Shown piece after piece: positions 1 through 8,930 of a DNA stretch of 64,000 bases. This DNA is from Firm-04 sp964479595 (GTDB lineage: Bacteria > Bacillota > Clostridia > Oscillospirales > Ruminococcaceae), in assembly GCA_964479595.1 (NCBI GenBank), contig CAYZMU010000001.1, positions 62,001 to 126,000 of the forward strand. Direction: 5' to 3'. Positions within the stretch are counted from its first letter, which is position 1. Every line of letters begins with the position of its first letter. Made by a program: the position numbers and the translations under genes. Below the pieces are notes generated by a model. The model was given only the letters and a program-made list of their open reading frames with translations, ran no database searches and was not told the DNA's origin.

Positions 1-3000
1 GCCGTAGCCTACCCTTGCCGTATCAAACAGCAAGTCCTCTTTGGTGTACCCGTAGCCATGCCGCAGAATGTTGAACATGGTCTCTTCCATGTCCGTGTAG
101 GGAATCTCCGCGACGCCCATTCCGTAATAGGAAGAGCGCAGGTCCTCACGGTCCTCGTTTTGCAGTTCGTCCTCGGTCTTTTCGGATAACTGCAGAAAAT
201 CCTCCGCCGGCGTCTCGGGCTCCGGCGCTATGGGGACGTTTTCGCTGTAATCCTCAATCGCTGTTTCTATGGCCGAAAGGAGTTTCCTGCCCTCCTCACA
301 GGGGTCTTTAATCCAATCCGTTGACCAAATCCGGTAAAACTTCCAGCCCATGCTTTCCAGAATCGTCTGACGCAGGCGGTCACGCTCTCTCGCCGTTCTG
401 GACGCGTGATACGACGCGCCGTCACAAAGGATACCGAGCGCGAACCGGTCGGGATCTTTAGGATGCCGCACCGCCATGTCGATTCTGTAATCGGAGCAGC
501 CGACAGCGCGTTTGACATGGTAGCCGTTTGCGGTGATGAATTCGCAGACCGCCTCCTCAAAGGGCGAATCGGACGCCTCGCCCTGCTGCTCGGTTTCCGG
601 CAAAAGCACGGACGAGCCGCGAATGGCGAAATCCATGTAGGTTCTCAGCAGTTTGGGCCCCTCGCTGCTGATACGGTCCACGTCGATGTCCGTGGGCATG
701 ATGGAGCCCACCAGCTTGAGCTGATACCGCGCGCGGGTGACGGCGACGTTTAACCTGCGTTCCCCGCCGACCTGGCTGAGCGGTCCGAAGTTCATGAGAA
801 ATTTCCCGCTCTCGTCTCTGGCGTAACCGATGCAGAAGATGATGGTGTCGCGTTCATCGCCCTGTACGGTTTCCAGATTCCGGATGAACAGCGGCTCCTC
901 GCGTTCTGTGCTGAAAAAGGCCTCATATTCCAGGTGGTCTCTGCGTCGTTCCGTCAATACGTTCTCAATCATTGCCTGCTGTGCCTCGCCGAAGGCTATG
1001 ATGCCAATGCTGCGTTCGGGATGCACACGAAAATGCTCATAAACCAAGTCCGCGATGACTTCCGCCTCCCTGCGGTTGCCTCTGGAACGCCCCCTGGCGT
1101 AGGTCCCGCCTTTCACGTAGACATAGGACACCCCCAGATTCTCGTTGCGTTCGATGGGGGACGGGAAGGTAATGAGTCTGCCGTCATAGATCTTCAGGTT
1201 CGAGAAGGAAATCAAATCCTCGTGTTTGCTGCGGTAGTGCCACAAAAGCGTCTGCGTCGGAAGGACAGACGCCTCCTCCAGCAGCGATTCATAGGCGCCC
1301 GCGTCGAGGGGTTCGCCATTCTCGTCCTCCTCGTAGTCCTCCGTGTCAGACGCCGCGGAATGGAAGAAATCCGTCGGCGGGAGCTGTTTGCTGTCGCCCG
1401 CGATAATCACCTGATCGCCCCGGAAGATGCAGCCGATGGCGTCCTCGGTCCGCACCTGCGACGCCTCGTCAAAGATAACCGTGTCAAATCGGTAATCCGA
1501 ATCCCCGAAATAGGTGCTGACAGAGAGCGGCGACATCAGAATGCAGGGTTTGAGCGCCGGCAGGAGGTTGCTGATTTTCGCGATGAGCTGGCGCAGCGGC
1601 ATGAGCTTTCTCTTTTTCGCGATCTCTCTGCGCAGCACCGCCGCCTCGCTCCCGCCGACACCGTTTTCCACATTGGGAATCTGGGAAATCAGCCTGGCGC
1701 GCAGTTTCGATTTGGAAATCTCGATACCGAGCTTGTCAAGGTCCCTGAATTCCTCGATGCATTCCTCCTGCCTTTTCTTTCGGAAGGTGGCAATCGATTT
1801 GAATCGGGGCACGACCGCGTCAAGCCACGAGCGGTAAAAACATTTTTCAAACGCCGGGATGATTTTTTCGTGCGGCAGCTCCAGCAATTCCGCCTGTCTG
1901 AGGAAGCCCGCGAGCCCCGCATCCTCCATCTCCCGCGTGACCGTTTCGTAGTCAATCAGATTTTCGAGCGCGCTGAACTGCTCCCCGCATATCCGGACAT
2001 CCGCGCGGAGTTCCTCCAGGGGGCTATTGAGAAACGCCTCCTGACGCTGCTTTGAAAAGAGCCCGACAAACTTTTGCAGCGCCTCCGCCGCGTGAGCGCG
2101 CCACGCCTCAAGCTTTTGCGCATATTCTCTCAGCGCCGCTATCACATCTTCGCGCGCGCCGCATATTGCGGCGATAAAATCCTCCCCCGCGCGGTATTCC
2201 CGGATGCCGTTCTGAAAGGCCGCCGTCCATTGAAGTTTCTGCCGCAATGCTGAAAAATCGGTCTGCTCGGGGACGGGGGTTCCCAAGGCCTCTTTCAGGC
2301 TGTCGCATATCTCCGCAATGCGCTTATGCAGTCTGGTCTCCTCGTCGCGCCGCTGCTGCAGTTCCTTGCGATAGCCGGCTGTGAGGTTTTCCTGCGCGGC
2401 TTGCATTTGCTGCTGTGCCTCGTCGAGTACGCGTTCGGCTTCCTCCAGCTTTGTCTCGCTCTCGCGGAGCGCATCCTCTTTGCCGTTTTTGTCTGAAAGC
2501 GCCCGGGCTGTTTTTTCGGCCTGCGTGTCCGTTTCCGTTTTGGCTTTCTGTGCGCGGGAGACCTTGTCGAGAATCTCCAGCGCCTGTGAATAGGACATCC
2601 GCGTTTTGTCCAGGCTGTAGCCTTTGAGTTCCTTTCGGTCGCGCCGGTACTGGGCGTTTAAGAACCGAAAGAGCGACTGATACTGATTCTGATATCTGAA
2701 GAGGAGCGCGTCCACATCGATTGTCAGAATATTTTCCGTATAATCCGTCAGCACCTCGCCCCTGGCTTGCTCCAAATTCTCCTCCAGCTGCCGCAGAGAC
2801 TGCTGCTCCTTTTCGTAAGTGGCGGCGGATTCCGCTGACAGCCGCTGCCGTTCCTCGTTTTCCTCCTGTGCCGCGCGCCAGTTTCCCGCCGCGGTCTTTG
2901 AGGATTCCACGCTTTGGCGGAAAGCTATTTCCTGCACAAAGAGCGGGTCGGTTTCGTCGGATTCCAAGGCGGTGCGATGCAGGTTCTCCGCGTCCCGATA

Positions 3001-4830
3001 CGCTGAAAAGACTTCGCTCGGGATGTTGAGCGCGTCTTCGAACGCTGCCCCGAAGAGTTTCTCCGACGCGGCTGTCAGCACCGTTCCCGTTTTGGTAAAC
3101 GTTTCAAGAAACCGCAGTACCTGCCCGCGTTTTTCTATGAGCTCCGCGCATTCTGAGCAAAGGGCGGAAGGGGCCTCCAAAGACAACTCGGTCCAGTTTT
3201 GCGGTATTCCCGGCGAAAGGGCCGCCGTGGCGCAAAACGCAAGAAAATTTGGCAGCCCCGCCCAAGCGTGGTCATAGCTTACCTCGCCTGTGGTTTCCAG
3301 CAGCTTTCGCAGGGTTTCGATGCCCTCGTCCAAGGTCTCCAGCAGGTCGTCCGAATCCACTAAAAAGTTTTGACGGAATTCGTAGGTAACCGATTCCACC
3401 TGACAGCCGCCCCACGGATTGTCTTTTTGGTATCCGCTTTCTTTCACAATCCGGGCGAGTTCCTTCAGTATCGCCTGCGCCTTCGCGTAGCGCTCCTTGG
3501 TAAAGTCCGCGGCGTCGGATTGGGTATACTTGATATTCTCCGCGGATTCCAGCTGCGCCATTTTCCCATTGACCTCAAAAATGGTTTTCCCGAGCGGCTC
3601 GACCGGCGTGTGCAGATCCTTGTCATACTGATTCAGCCGCCGCCTCACATTGGTCAGTTCCTCAAGGCGTTCTTCGGTCGTATCGGAGAGCTGCGCCTTC
3701 TGTCTGGCGAGCTGCAGGGAGTCGTCCAGCTGTTCCATGATATCTTTGCGCTTGGCGTTGGGGTCGTGCAGTGTCAGGCAGAAATCTCCGAGCCCGCTCT
3801 GTTCCATACGGTGGTAAACGACTTTTAGCGCCGCCATTTTCTCGGAAACGAAAAGCACTTTCTTTCCCGCCGCGATGCGCTCCGCGATGATATTCGTGAT
3901 GGTCTGGCTTTTGCCCGTTCCCGGCGGCCCCTGCAGCACGAAACTGACGCCTTTCTTCGCCAGGAGAATCGCGTCCTGCTGGCTGGCGTCCGCGTCCAGC
4001 ACGGAATAAACTTCCGAGGGCTTCACGGAATCATGGTCAAAATGCGGCAATTGCGCAAAATCGACACCCTTGGTGTCCACCGTATCCGCCTCGCCGCCCA
4101 GCGCGCGGATAACAGGATGCCGCAGAATCTTGTCCCGGTTCTTCTCAAGGTCGTTGTACATCGCCATCTTGAGGAACGAGAACATCGCAAGCTGCACCTC
4201 GTTAAAGCGCACTTCCCACGAGAACCCCGAACAGAGCCGCTGCACCTCGGCAAGATAATCCCTTCCGTCTGAATCCGGTTCCAGCGCCGGGAAATGCAGC
4301 CCGTATTCGATTTCCATTTTCTGCACCAAAGCCTGATTGACAGTGATGTCATCATCCAGCCTTGACAGGCGAATCGGGTCGACAATGCTTTCCTGCTGCA
4401 GCGAGACCGGAACCAGCAGCAGGGGAGAGCGCATGGTATCGTTTCGCTCCCCGCCCTCGTTCCAATACAGGAACCCAAAGGCGAGATAGAGCGCGTTGAG
4501 GCCCTTGTTTTCTGTAAATTCTCTTGCCTTTTTCATGATGGCAGTCAGCGTTTTGTACGCCTCATTGACGCGCTGATTCGTTCTGACTCCGCTCGGGAAA
4601 GTGTAGCCGATTTCCTGATATTCCGTTCTCCCGTTCCACGAAAACGCAATCTGGTCGTCCGGGTCGTCGAGCATATTCCACAAGGTCGCCGGCGACGGCT
4701 CATAAAACAGCAAGCTGGTTCGGGAGACTCTCCCCGTGTCCTTGGGATAGGGGAAGTGTATCAGTTTGTTCCGCCTGCCGAGGTCAAGTAATCTCTTTTG
4801 CCAAAAGGTCAGCTTGCCTGAGATATCCAT
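1..4830 (-). CDS. Giant DUF4011/Upf1-like SF1 helicase with DUF559-like nuclease and DUF3320 (partial)
   Basis: The frame is open from an ATG at 4830 to the window edge, giving at least 1610 residues with the C-terminus missing. Residues 1-260 look like the DUF4011 N-terminal region. Walker A GPPGTGKS lies at about 301-308, followed by several hundred residues of charged, probably coiled-coil sequence. Walker B DEAS lies at about 1121-1124, followed by further SF1/Upf1-type motifs (GDSKQLPP, VQGDERDTI, VAVTRA). A DUF559/MTES_1575 endonuclease-like block (CDGASYH near 1470, RIWSTDW near 1500) leads into the start of a DUF3320-like domain. The family is usually called a DNA/RNA helicase. A role in genome defence is inferred from architecture and from the adjacent restriction-modification genes; no substrate can be read from sequence. 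It is transcribed divergently from dam. Confidence 0.88.
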   Translation of the reverse strand, partial: MDISGKLTFWQKRLLDLGRRNKLIHFPYPKDTGRVSRTSLLFYEPSPATLWNMLDDPDDQIAFSWNGRTEYQEIGYTFPSGVRTNQRVNEAYKTLTAIMKKAREFTENKGLNALYLAFGFLYWNEGGERNDTMRSPLLLVPVSLQQESIVDPIRLSRLDDDITVNQALVQKMEIEYGLHFPALEPDSDGRDYLAEVQRLCSGFSWEVRFNEVQLAMFSFLKMAMYNDLEKNRDKILRHPVIRALGGEADTVDTKGVDFAQLPHFDHDSVKPSEVYSVLDADASQQDAILLAKKGVSFVLQGPPGTGKSQTITNIIAERIAAGKKVLFVSEKMAALKVVYHRMEQSGLGDFCLTLHDPNAKRKDIMEQLDDSLQLARQKAQLSDTTEERLEELTNVRRRLNQYDKDLHTPVEPLGKTIFEVNGKMAQLESAENIKYTQSDAADFTKERYAKAQAILKELARIVKESGYQKDNPWGGCQVESVTYEFRQNFLVDSDDLLETLDEGIETLRKLLETTGEVSYDHAWAGLPNFLAFCATAALSPGIPQNWTELSLEAPSALCSECAELIEKRGQVLRFLETFTKTGTVLTAASEKLFGAAFEDALNIPSEVFSAYRDAENLHRTALESDETDPLFVQEIAFRQSVESSKTAAGNWRAAQEENEERQRLSAESAATYEKEQQSLRQLEENLEQARGEVLTDYTENILTIDVDALLFRYQNQYQSLFRFLNAQYRRDRKELKGYSLDKTRMSYSQALEILDKVSRAQKAKTETDTQAEKTARALSDKNGKEDALRESETKLEEAERVLDEAQQQMQAAQENLTAGYRKELQQRRDEETRLHKRIAEICDSLKEALGTPVPEQTDFSALRQKLQWTAAFQNGIREYRAGEDFIAAICGAREDVIAALREYAQKLEAWRAHAAEALQKFVGLFSKQRQEAFLNSPLEELRADVRICGEQFSALENLIDYETVTREMEDAGLAGFLRQAELLELPHEKIIPAFEKCFYRSWLDAVVPRFKSIATFRKKRQEECIEEFRDLDKLGIEISKSKLRARLISQIPNVENGVGGSEAAVLRREIAKKRKLMPLRQLIAKISNLLPALKPCILMSPLSVSTYFGDSDYRFDTVIFDEASQVRTEDAIGCIFRGDQVIIAGDSKQLPPTDFFHSAASDTEDYEEDENGEPLDAGAYESLLEEASVLPTQTLLWHYRSKHEDLISFSNLKIYDGRLITFPSPIERNENLGVSYVYVKGGTYARGRSRGNRREAEVIADLVYEHFRVHPERSIGIIAFGEAQQAMIENVLTERRRDHLEYEAFFSTEREEPLFIRNLETVQGDERDTIIFCIGYARDESGKFLMNFGPLSQVGGERRLNVAVTRARYQLKLVGSIMPTDIDVDRISSEGPKLLRTYMDFAIRGSSVLLPETEQQGEASDSPFEEAVCEFITANGYHVKRAVGCSDYRIDMAVRHPKDPDRFALGILCDGASYHASRTARERDRLRQTILESMGWKFYRIWSTDWIKDPCEEGRKLLSAIETAIEDYSENVPIAPEPETPAEDFLQLSEKTEDELQNEDREDLRSSYYGMGVAEIPYTDMEETMFNILRHGYGYTKEDLLFDTARVGYG

Positions 4831-4979
4831 GAAGAATCCTACCTGCTTCCTTCGATTTTTGGGTTGCTGTTTGAACGCCAATAAACGCACAGCACGCTCC
4901 CGAACAAAACGGGGGCGGTCTACGCTGTGTCAGAAACCCGTGAGCGCCGTTGTGGAGAAGATGTCGGCTCGTTTGTTCT

Positions 4980-5008
4980 ATTATACCACGAAAAACCGCT
5001 CTTGTAAA
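4980..5008 (-). promoter_or_regulatory. Promoter of the helicase-nuclease gene
   Basis: On the minus strand, TTTACA (5003-5008) and TATAAT (4980-4985) are separated by 17 bp. It leaves an untranslated leader of roughly 140 nt before the ATG at 4830. It sits about 60 bp from the opposing dam promoter, so both could share regulation. Confidence 0.7.
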
Positions 5009-5043
5009 GGGGAAAATCGGGGAGAATCTTTGAAGCGTCCATC

Positions 5044-5072
5044 TTGCCTTTTGCGCGTGAATATGGTATAAT
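5044..5072 (+). promoter_or_regulatory. Promoter of the DpnII-like cluster
   Basis: TTGCCT (5044-5049) and TATAAT (5067-5072) have a 17-bp spacer. The predicted start of transcription is about 20 nt before the dam start codon, with a strong GGGAGG ribosome-binding site at 5085-5090. Confidence 0.75.
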
Positions 5073-5098
5073 CAAAGACGTGCAGGGAGGTGGTTTTC

Positions 5099-5989
5099 AT
5101 GACGGCGAAACCGTTTGTCAAGTGGGCCGGCGGGAAAAGCCAGCTATTGACCGAAATCGCGAAAGAGTACCCGGACAAAATCGACAGCTACTGCGAGCCC
5201 TTTGTGGGAGGCGGAGCGGTTTTATTGGATGTCCTTGAGAAGTTTCACCCCGCCTCGGTCCTCATCAACGATATCAACCCGGAATTGATTAACGCCTACA
5301 CGCAGATCCGCGACCGCTGCGAGGCACTCATCGAAAGGCTCTCCGAAATGCAAAACGCTTTCTGGGACGCGGACGAGGACGCCAGAAAGCGTGACTACTA
5401 CGCCAAGCGCGAGCGCTACAATGAAAGCATTGCCGCGCCGGGAGACCCCGTCGAAAAGGCGGCGCTGTTCATTTTTCTGAACAAAACCTGCTTTAACGGG
5501 CTGTACCGGGTCAACGCCAGAGGCTTCTTCAATGTGCCGATGGGTTCCTATAAGAAACCGCCCATTTGCGACGCGGAAAATTTAAGGCTGATTCACGATC
5601 TTTTGCGGAACACCCGGATGCTTTGCGGGGATTACAGCCGCTGTGCGGATTTTATCGGGCGGGGGACGTTTGTGTATATCGACCCGCCCTATCGCCCGCT
5701 CTCGCGGACGGCTTCCTTCACCGCCTACGCGAAAACGGCGTTTGATGACGACGAGCAGATTCGGCTCGCGGATTTCATGAAGGCGATGTCCGACAAGGGC
5801 GCGAGAATGGTCGCAAGCAATTCCGACCCGAAGAACACCGATGAGAACGACAACTTCTTTGATGACATTTACAGCGATTTCTCCATTCGCCGTGTGCGGG
5901 CAGCCAGAATGATAAACAGCGATGCGTCGGCGAGGGGAACCGTCAGCGAGCTGCTGATTCGCAATTTTGAAAAGGGGCGGGAACTATGA
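5099..5989 (+). CDS. dam: DNA adenine methylase, Dam/DpnM family
   Basis: This is an N6-adenine methyltransferase of the D12 class, likely recognising GATC because the next gene is a DpnII-type endonuclease relic. The N-terminal FVKWAGGK block (motif X), the FVGGGAV SAM-binding motif I and the DPPY motif IV (about residues 195-198) are intact, and length (296 aa) is normal. The ATG at 5099 is preferred over an in-frame GTG at 5090 because GGGAGG lies 8 nt upstream of the ATG. Its stop overlaps the endonuclease start in an ATGA arrangement, so the two were translationally coupled. With the endonuclease broken, this methylase is probably an orphan that still marks the chromosome. Confidence 0.93.
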   Translation: MTAKPFVKWAGGKSQLLTEIAKEYPDKIDSYCEPFVGGGAVLLDVLEKFHPASVLINDINPELINAYTQIRDRCEALIERLSEMQNAFWDADEDARKRDYYAKRERYNESIAAPGDPVEKAALFIFLNKTCFNGLYRVNARGFFNVPMGSYKKPPICDAENLRLIHDLLRNTRMLCGDYSRCADFIGRGTFVYIDPPYRPLSRTASFTAYAKTAFDDDEQIRLADFMKAMSDKGARMVASNSDPKNTDENDNFFDDIYSDFSIRRVRAARMINSDASARGTVSELLIRNFEKGREL

Positions 5990-6842
5990 AACGGAATTTT
6001 GACGCGTGGATTCAGAAATTCAGGGAAAGCATCGCGGATTACGGCTACTATGTTGACTTTGACAAGGTCTACAGCAATGTCGGGAAAGTCAAAGTGCCGC
6101 TGAATATTCTCAACTCCCTGATAGGCTCAAAGGATATCGAGCGCGCGTTCATAGCGCTGGTCAAAAAATATCCCGAAACGCTGCAGTGCGTTCCGCTGCT
6201 CCTCGCCGTGCGGGCACAGGAGATTTACGCGGCTGACGCTGACGGCGCGTTTCTCTATGACTTCCGGGAAATGAATTGCGGCGCGGAACAGTACGCCGTT
6301 TTATGCGGAAGACCGGGCTTTTTGACCTGATGGAAAACCACATCATTCACAGTCTGACAGACTATGTCACCGGAGTGGAAACGGGACTTGACTCCAATGG
6401 GCGGAAGAACCGGGGCGGTCATCTCATGGAAGACCTTGTGGAAAGCTATATTCAGAAGGCGGGCTTTGTGCGCGGAAAAACCTATTTCAAGGAAATGGAT
6501 ATCCACGAAATTACGCGGAAATGAAGGATCGATATGTCCGCTGTTTCCAATCAGGGAAAGACTGAGAAACGCTTTGACTTCGTGCTGAAAACGCCTCGTA
6601 TGGTTTACGGCGTGGAGACGAATTTTTATACCGCCGCAGGCTCGAAACTAAACGAAACCGCCAGAAGCTACAAACAGATTGCGCTTGAGGCGGCGGCGAT
6701 TCCGGGCTTCACCTTTGTCTGGTTCACCGATGGAAAGGGCTGGCTCAGCGCGAGAAAGAACCTAGAGGAGACATTCGATGTGCTGGATACCTTGTATTCC
6801 ATTGACGACCTCGAACAAGGAATCATCGGCACATTTCGGTAA
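5986..6842 (+). pseudogene. DpnII-type GATC restriction endonuclease, disrupted by a frameshift and an in-frame stop
   Basis: Three consecutive reading-frame pieces together match R.DpnII from end to end: ALNIMNSLIGSK-like text near the start, DYVTGVETGLDSNGRKNR in the middle, and SKLNETARSY and ITDG-like text near the end. The first break is at the TTTT run at 6299-6302: adding one T joins EQYAVF to MRKTGLFDL. The second is a TGA at 6522-6524, at a place where R.DpnII has sense codons, with the same frame and exact residue spacing continuing on both sides. The likely catalytic region (ETNFY...SKLNETARSYK) is downstream of both lesions. Either the gene is dead or there are two consensus errors; a lone homopolymer error would not explain the TGA. 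Confidence 0.87.
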
Positions 6843-6870
6843 CGCGAAACTCTGAAAGCGGGCGGGAAAG

Positions 6871-7620
6871 ATGGCGGAAAAACGAATTACCAAATGGGAA
6901 CCGGATGATTTTGAACTGGAAATGACGACACACTGGTCTTTTCCGAAACGCGGCGATTGGGCGACACACGACGCAAAATGGCGCGGGAACTGGTCGCCTT
7001 ATATACCGAGAAATATCATTCTGCGTTATTCTCAGAAGGGCGACCTTGTACTGGACCAATTCGCGGGCGGCGGCACAACACTGACCGAGGCGAAACTGCT
7101 GGGCCGCGATTGTATCGGGATTGACTGCAATGAGGCGGCGCTGGCGCACTGCCGGGAAAAGACGGACTTTGACTATGCCCCCGCGAAAGGGAAAGTAGAA
7201 CTGCGAAAGGGCGACGCCAGGCGGCTGGATTTCATCGCGGATGACAGCATAGACCTCATCTGCACACATCCGCCCTACGCCAACATCATTCACTACAGCG
7301 AGGATATCGCGGAGGACCTCTCCCGGCTGAATATCCCGGAGTTTCTGGAGCAGATGAAACCGGTCGCGGCGGAGTGTCTGCGCGTGCTCAAAAAGGGGAA
7401 GTTCTGTGCTGTGCTGATGGGCGACACCCGGCAGAAGGGCTGCATGATTCCGCTGAGTTTTGAGGTGATGAACCTTTTTCGGGACGCGGGTTTCACACTC
7501 AAGGAGATCATCATCAAGGAGCAGCACAACTGCAAAGCGACGGGATATTGGAAAACAAACAGCGTGAAGTATAATTTTTTACTGATAGCGCACGAATATC
7601 TTTTTGTCTTCCGAAAATGA
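6871..7620 (+). CDS. Second DNA methyltransferase (N6/N4 amino-methyltransferase)
   Basis: A 249-residue SAM-dependent DNA methyltransferase. The SAM-binding motif FAGGGTT is at about residue 64 and the catalytic HPPY motif at about 133, so motif I precedes motif IV. The ending (KYNFLLIAHEYLFVFRK) is typical of a family of prophage- and restriction-associated amino-methyltransferases. It starts 28 bp after the endonuclease relic and is very probably co-transcribed with dam. In classical DpnII loci a second methylase (DpnA) protects single-stranded DNA during transformation; whether this protein does the same cannot be decided here, as it is not clearly a DpnA orthologue. Confidence 0.82.
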   Translation: MAEKRITKWEPDDFELEMTTHWSFPKRGDWATHDAKWRGNWSPYIPRNIILRYSQKGDLVLDQFAGGGTTLTEAKLLGRDCIGIDCNEAALAHCREKTDFDYAPAKGKVELRKGDARRLDFIADDSIDLICTHPPYANIIHYSEDIAEDLSRLNIPEFLEQMKPVAAECLRVLKKGKFCAVLMGDTRQKGCMIPLSFEVMNLFRDAGFTLKEIIIKEQHNCKATGYWKTNSVKYNFLLIAHEYLFVFRK

Positions 7621-7698
7621 GCTCACGGGCTGACCGAACTGCCCGCCCTTCCGATAAAGTAAGAACGCTTCCCGAAAGACGAACAGAAAGGAAAACCA

Positions 7699-8439
7699 AT
7701 GGGGTTTGAGATTCGGAAAAACGGCACACTCCGGAAATACAGGGAAGAACCGGGGGTTGGGGAAGTCACGATTCCGCAGGGCGTGAAAACAATTGGCGGC
7801 TGGGCTTTTTCGGACTGTAAGAGTCTTTCAGGTGTCACCATCCCGGAAAGTGTGACGGAGATAGGCTTTTACGCGTTTTCGGGCTGTACAAGCCTTGCCG
7901 CCGTCACGATTCCGCGGGGCGTGAAAACAATTGGCGGCTGGGCATTTTCGGGCTGCCAAACTCTTACCGCGATTGCGATTCCCGAAGGCGTGGAGGAAAT
8001 CAGCGTTCATATGTTTGAGGGCTGCGAAGGCCTTGTGAGCGTCACTATCCCGGGGAGCGCGGCGATTATCGGGGATAGCGCGTTTGAGGGCTGTACGAGA
8101 CTTTCAAGTGCTGCCATTCCTGAGGGTATGACGGAAATTGGCGAGGAGGCGTTTAAGGGCTGTGAAAGCCTTGCAAGCGTCGCCATCCCGGAGAGCGCGG
8201 CGATTATAGGGGATAGAGCGTTTGAGGGCTGCACAGGCCTCACAACCGTTACCCTCCCCGAAAGTCTGGATGACCTCGGCTACCTCGGCAAAGGCATTTT
8301 TGACGGCTGCGTGAACCTCAGAGACTTCATCATCCCGGACAGCGTCCTTGAGAGTGCCACCAAGGTTCAGCTCTCGCGCTATCTCGAACTCGCCCGGGAA
8401 CATAACTTGACCGAACTGCTTGCCCGTCTGATAAAGTAA
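7699..8439 (+). CDS. BspA-like leucine-rich-repeat (LRR_5) protein
   Basis: A 246-residue protein made almost entirely of tandem LRR_5 units of about 23-24 residues of the form VTIPxxVxxIGxxAFxGCxxL. There is no signal peptide, membrane segment or sorting signal, unlike most BspA proteins, so it may be cytoplasmic or rely on another route. The start has an AGAAAGG site a few bases upstream. Several units are nearly identical at DNA level (for example around 8041-8097 and 8185-8240, and around 7785-7830 and 7918-7960), which points to recent duplication. It follows the methyltransferase by 78 bp in the same direction. LRR_5 proteins bind other proteins or glycans; the partner is unknown. Confidence 0.8.
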   Translation: MGFEIRKNGTLRKYREEPGVGEVTIPQGVKTIGGWAFSDCKSLSGVTIPESVTEIGFYAFSGCTSLAAVTIPRGVKTIGGWAFSGCQTLTAIAIPEGVEEISVHMFEGCEGLVSVTIPGSAAIIGDSAFEGCTRLSSAAIPEGMTEIGEEAFKGCESLASVAIPESAAIIGDRAFEGCTGLTTVTLPESLDDLGYLGKGIFDGCVNLRDFIIPDSVLESATKVQLSRYLELAREHNLTELLARLIK

Positions 8440-8503
8440 GAGTGATTCCCAAAGCCAAACAATACCGAGAAAAAAACATCTGAAAAAACCGTGAGGGGAT
8501 TTG

Positions 8504-8526
8504 CCGCCATTGGCGGGTTTCTTCTT
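8504..8526 (+). terminator. Weak terminator candidate after the LRR gene
   Basis: A 6-bp stem (CCGCCA/TGGCGG) with almost no loop is followed by TTTCTTCTT. It lies 65 bp after the LRR stop codon. Confidence 0.35.
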
Positions 8527-8651
8527 AGAATTTATTGCCTCAGATGACGGTAATTCAGATTCCGGACTTTCGCTTCGGCTGACATTTTGTCGATTTTTTC
8601 TTTCATATATGCATCGATCCAATCATTCAGTTGTATTTCCTTATGAAAACA

Positions 8652-8681
8652 AATGCGCACTGAATTGGCACAGTGCGCATT
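8652..8681. repeat. Perfect 11-bp inverted repeat (hairpin)
   Basis: AATGCGCACTG and its exact complement flank an 8-nt loop. On the minus strand it is followed by TGTTTTCAT, so it could end the transcript of the zinc-ribbon gene, but the T-tract is poor. Confidence 0.6.
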
Positions 8682-8930
8682 CATCGGCAAGTCAACAAGC
8701 AAAACGATTTTCCGCCCAAAAGCGGCACAAACGTAGAATCCGCGGGAATCTGCGCAGCACAACCACTTCAGAACATGAACCCTTATCGGGCGCGCTCACC
8801 GCAGCCAAGAAGCCTGCGCCCGACATACCTTCATTTTTGCTCCGCTATTCGGGCGGGTATTTGTCGTTTTCAGTCCCGCGACGAACGTATCCCTCCGGAT
8901 TCGCCTGCCTTCCATGTGGATAGATTGAAA

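Larger units (their letters stand above)
8440..8930. other. Intergenic stretch with one perfect hairpin, no convincing gene
   Basis: Between two convergent genes. It holds the weak terminator above and a perfect 11-bp inverted repeat (arms 8652-8662 and 8671-8681, loop 8 nt). A minus-strand ORF of 76 codons overlaps the hairpin (8532-8762) but has no clear ribosome-binding site and I recognise no family in it. Confidence 0.5.

Noticed and set aside
934..2055. 373-codon open frame on the plus strand
   Set aside because: Antisense shadow of the helicase motifs; the minus-strand frame is unbroken over the whole 4.8 kb.
5090..5098. GTG at 5090 as the dam start
   Set aside because: It overlaps the GGGAGG ribosome-binding site; the ATG at 5099 is at ideal spacing.
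8532..8762. 76-codon minus-strand ORF (ends RNLNYRHLRQ)
   Set aside because: Could be a small gene, but it overlaps the perfect hairpin, has no clear ribosome-binding site and I recognise no family.
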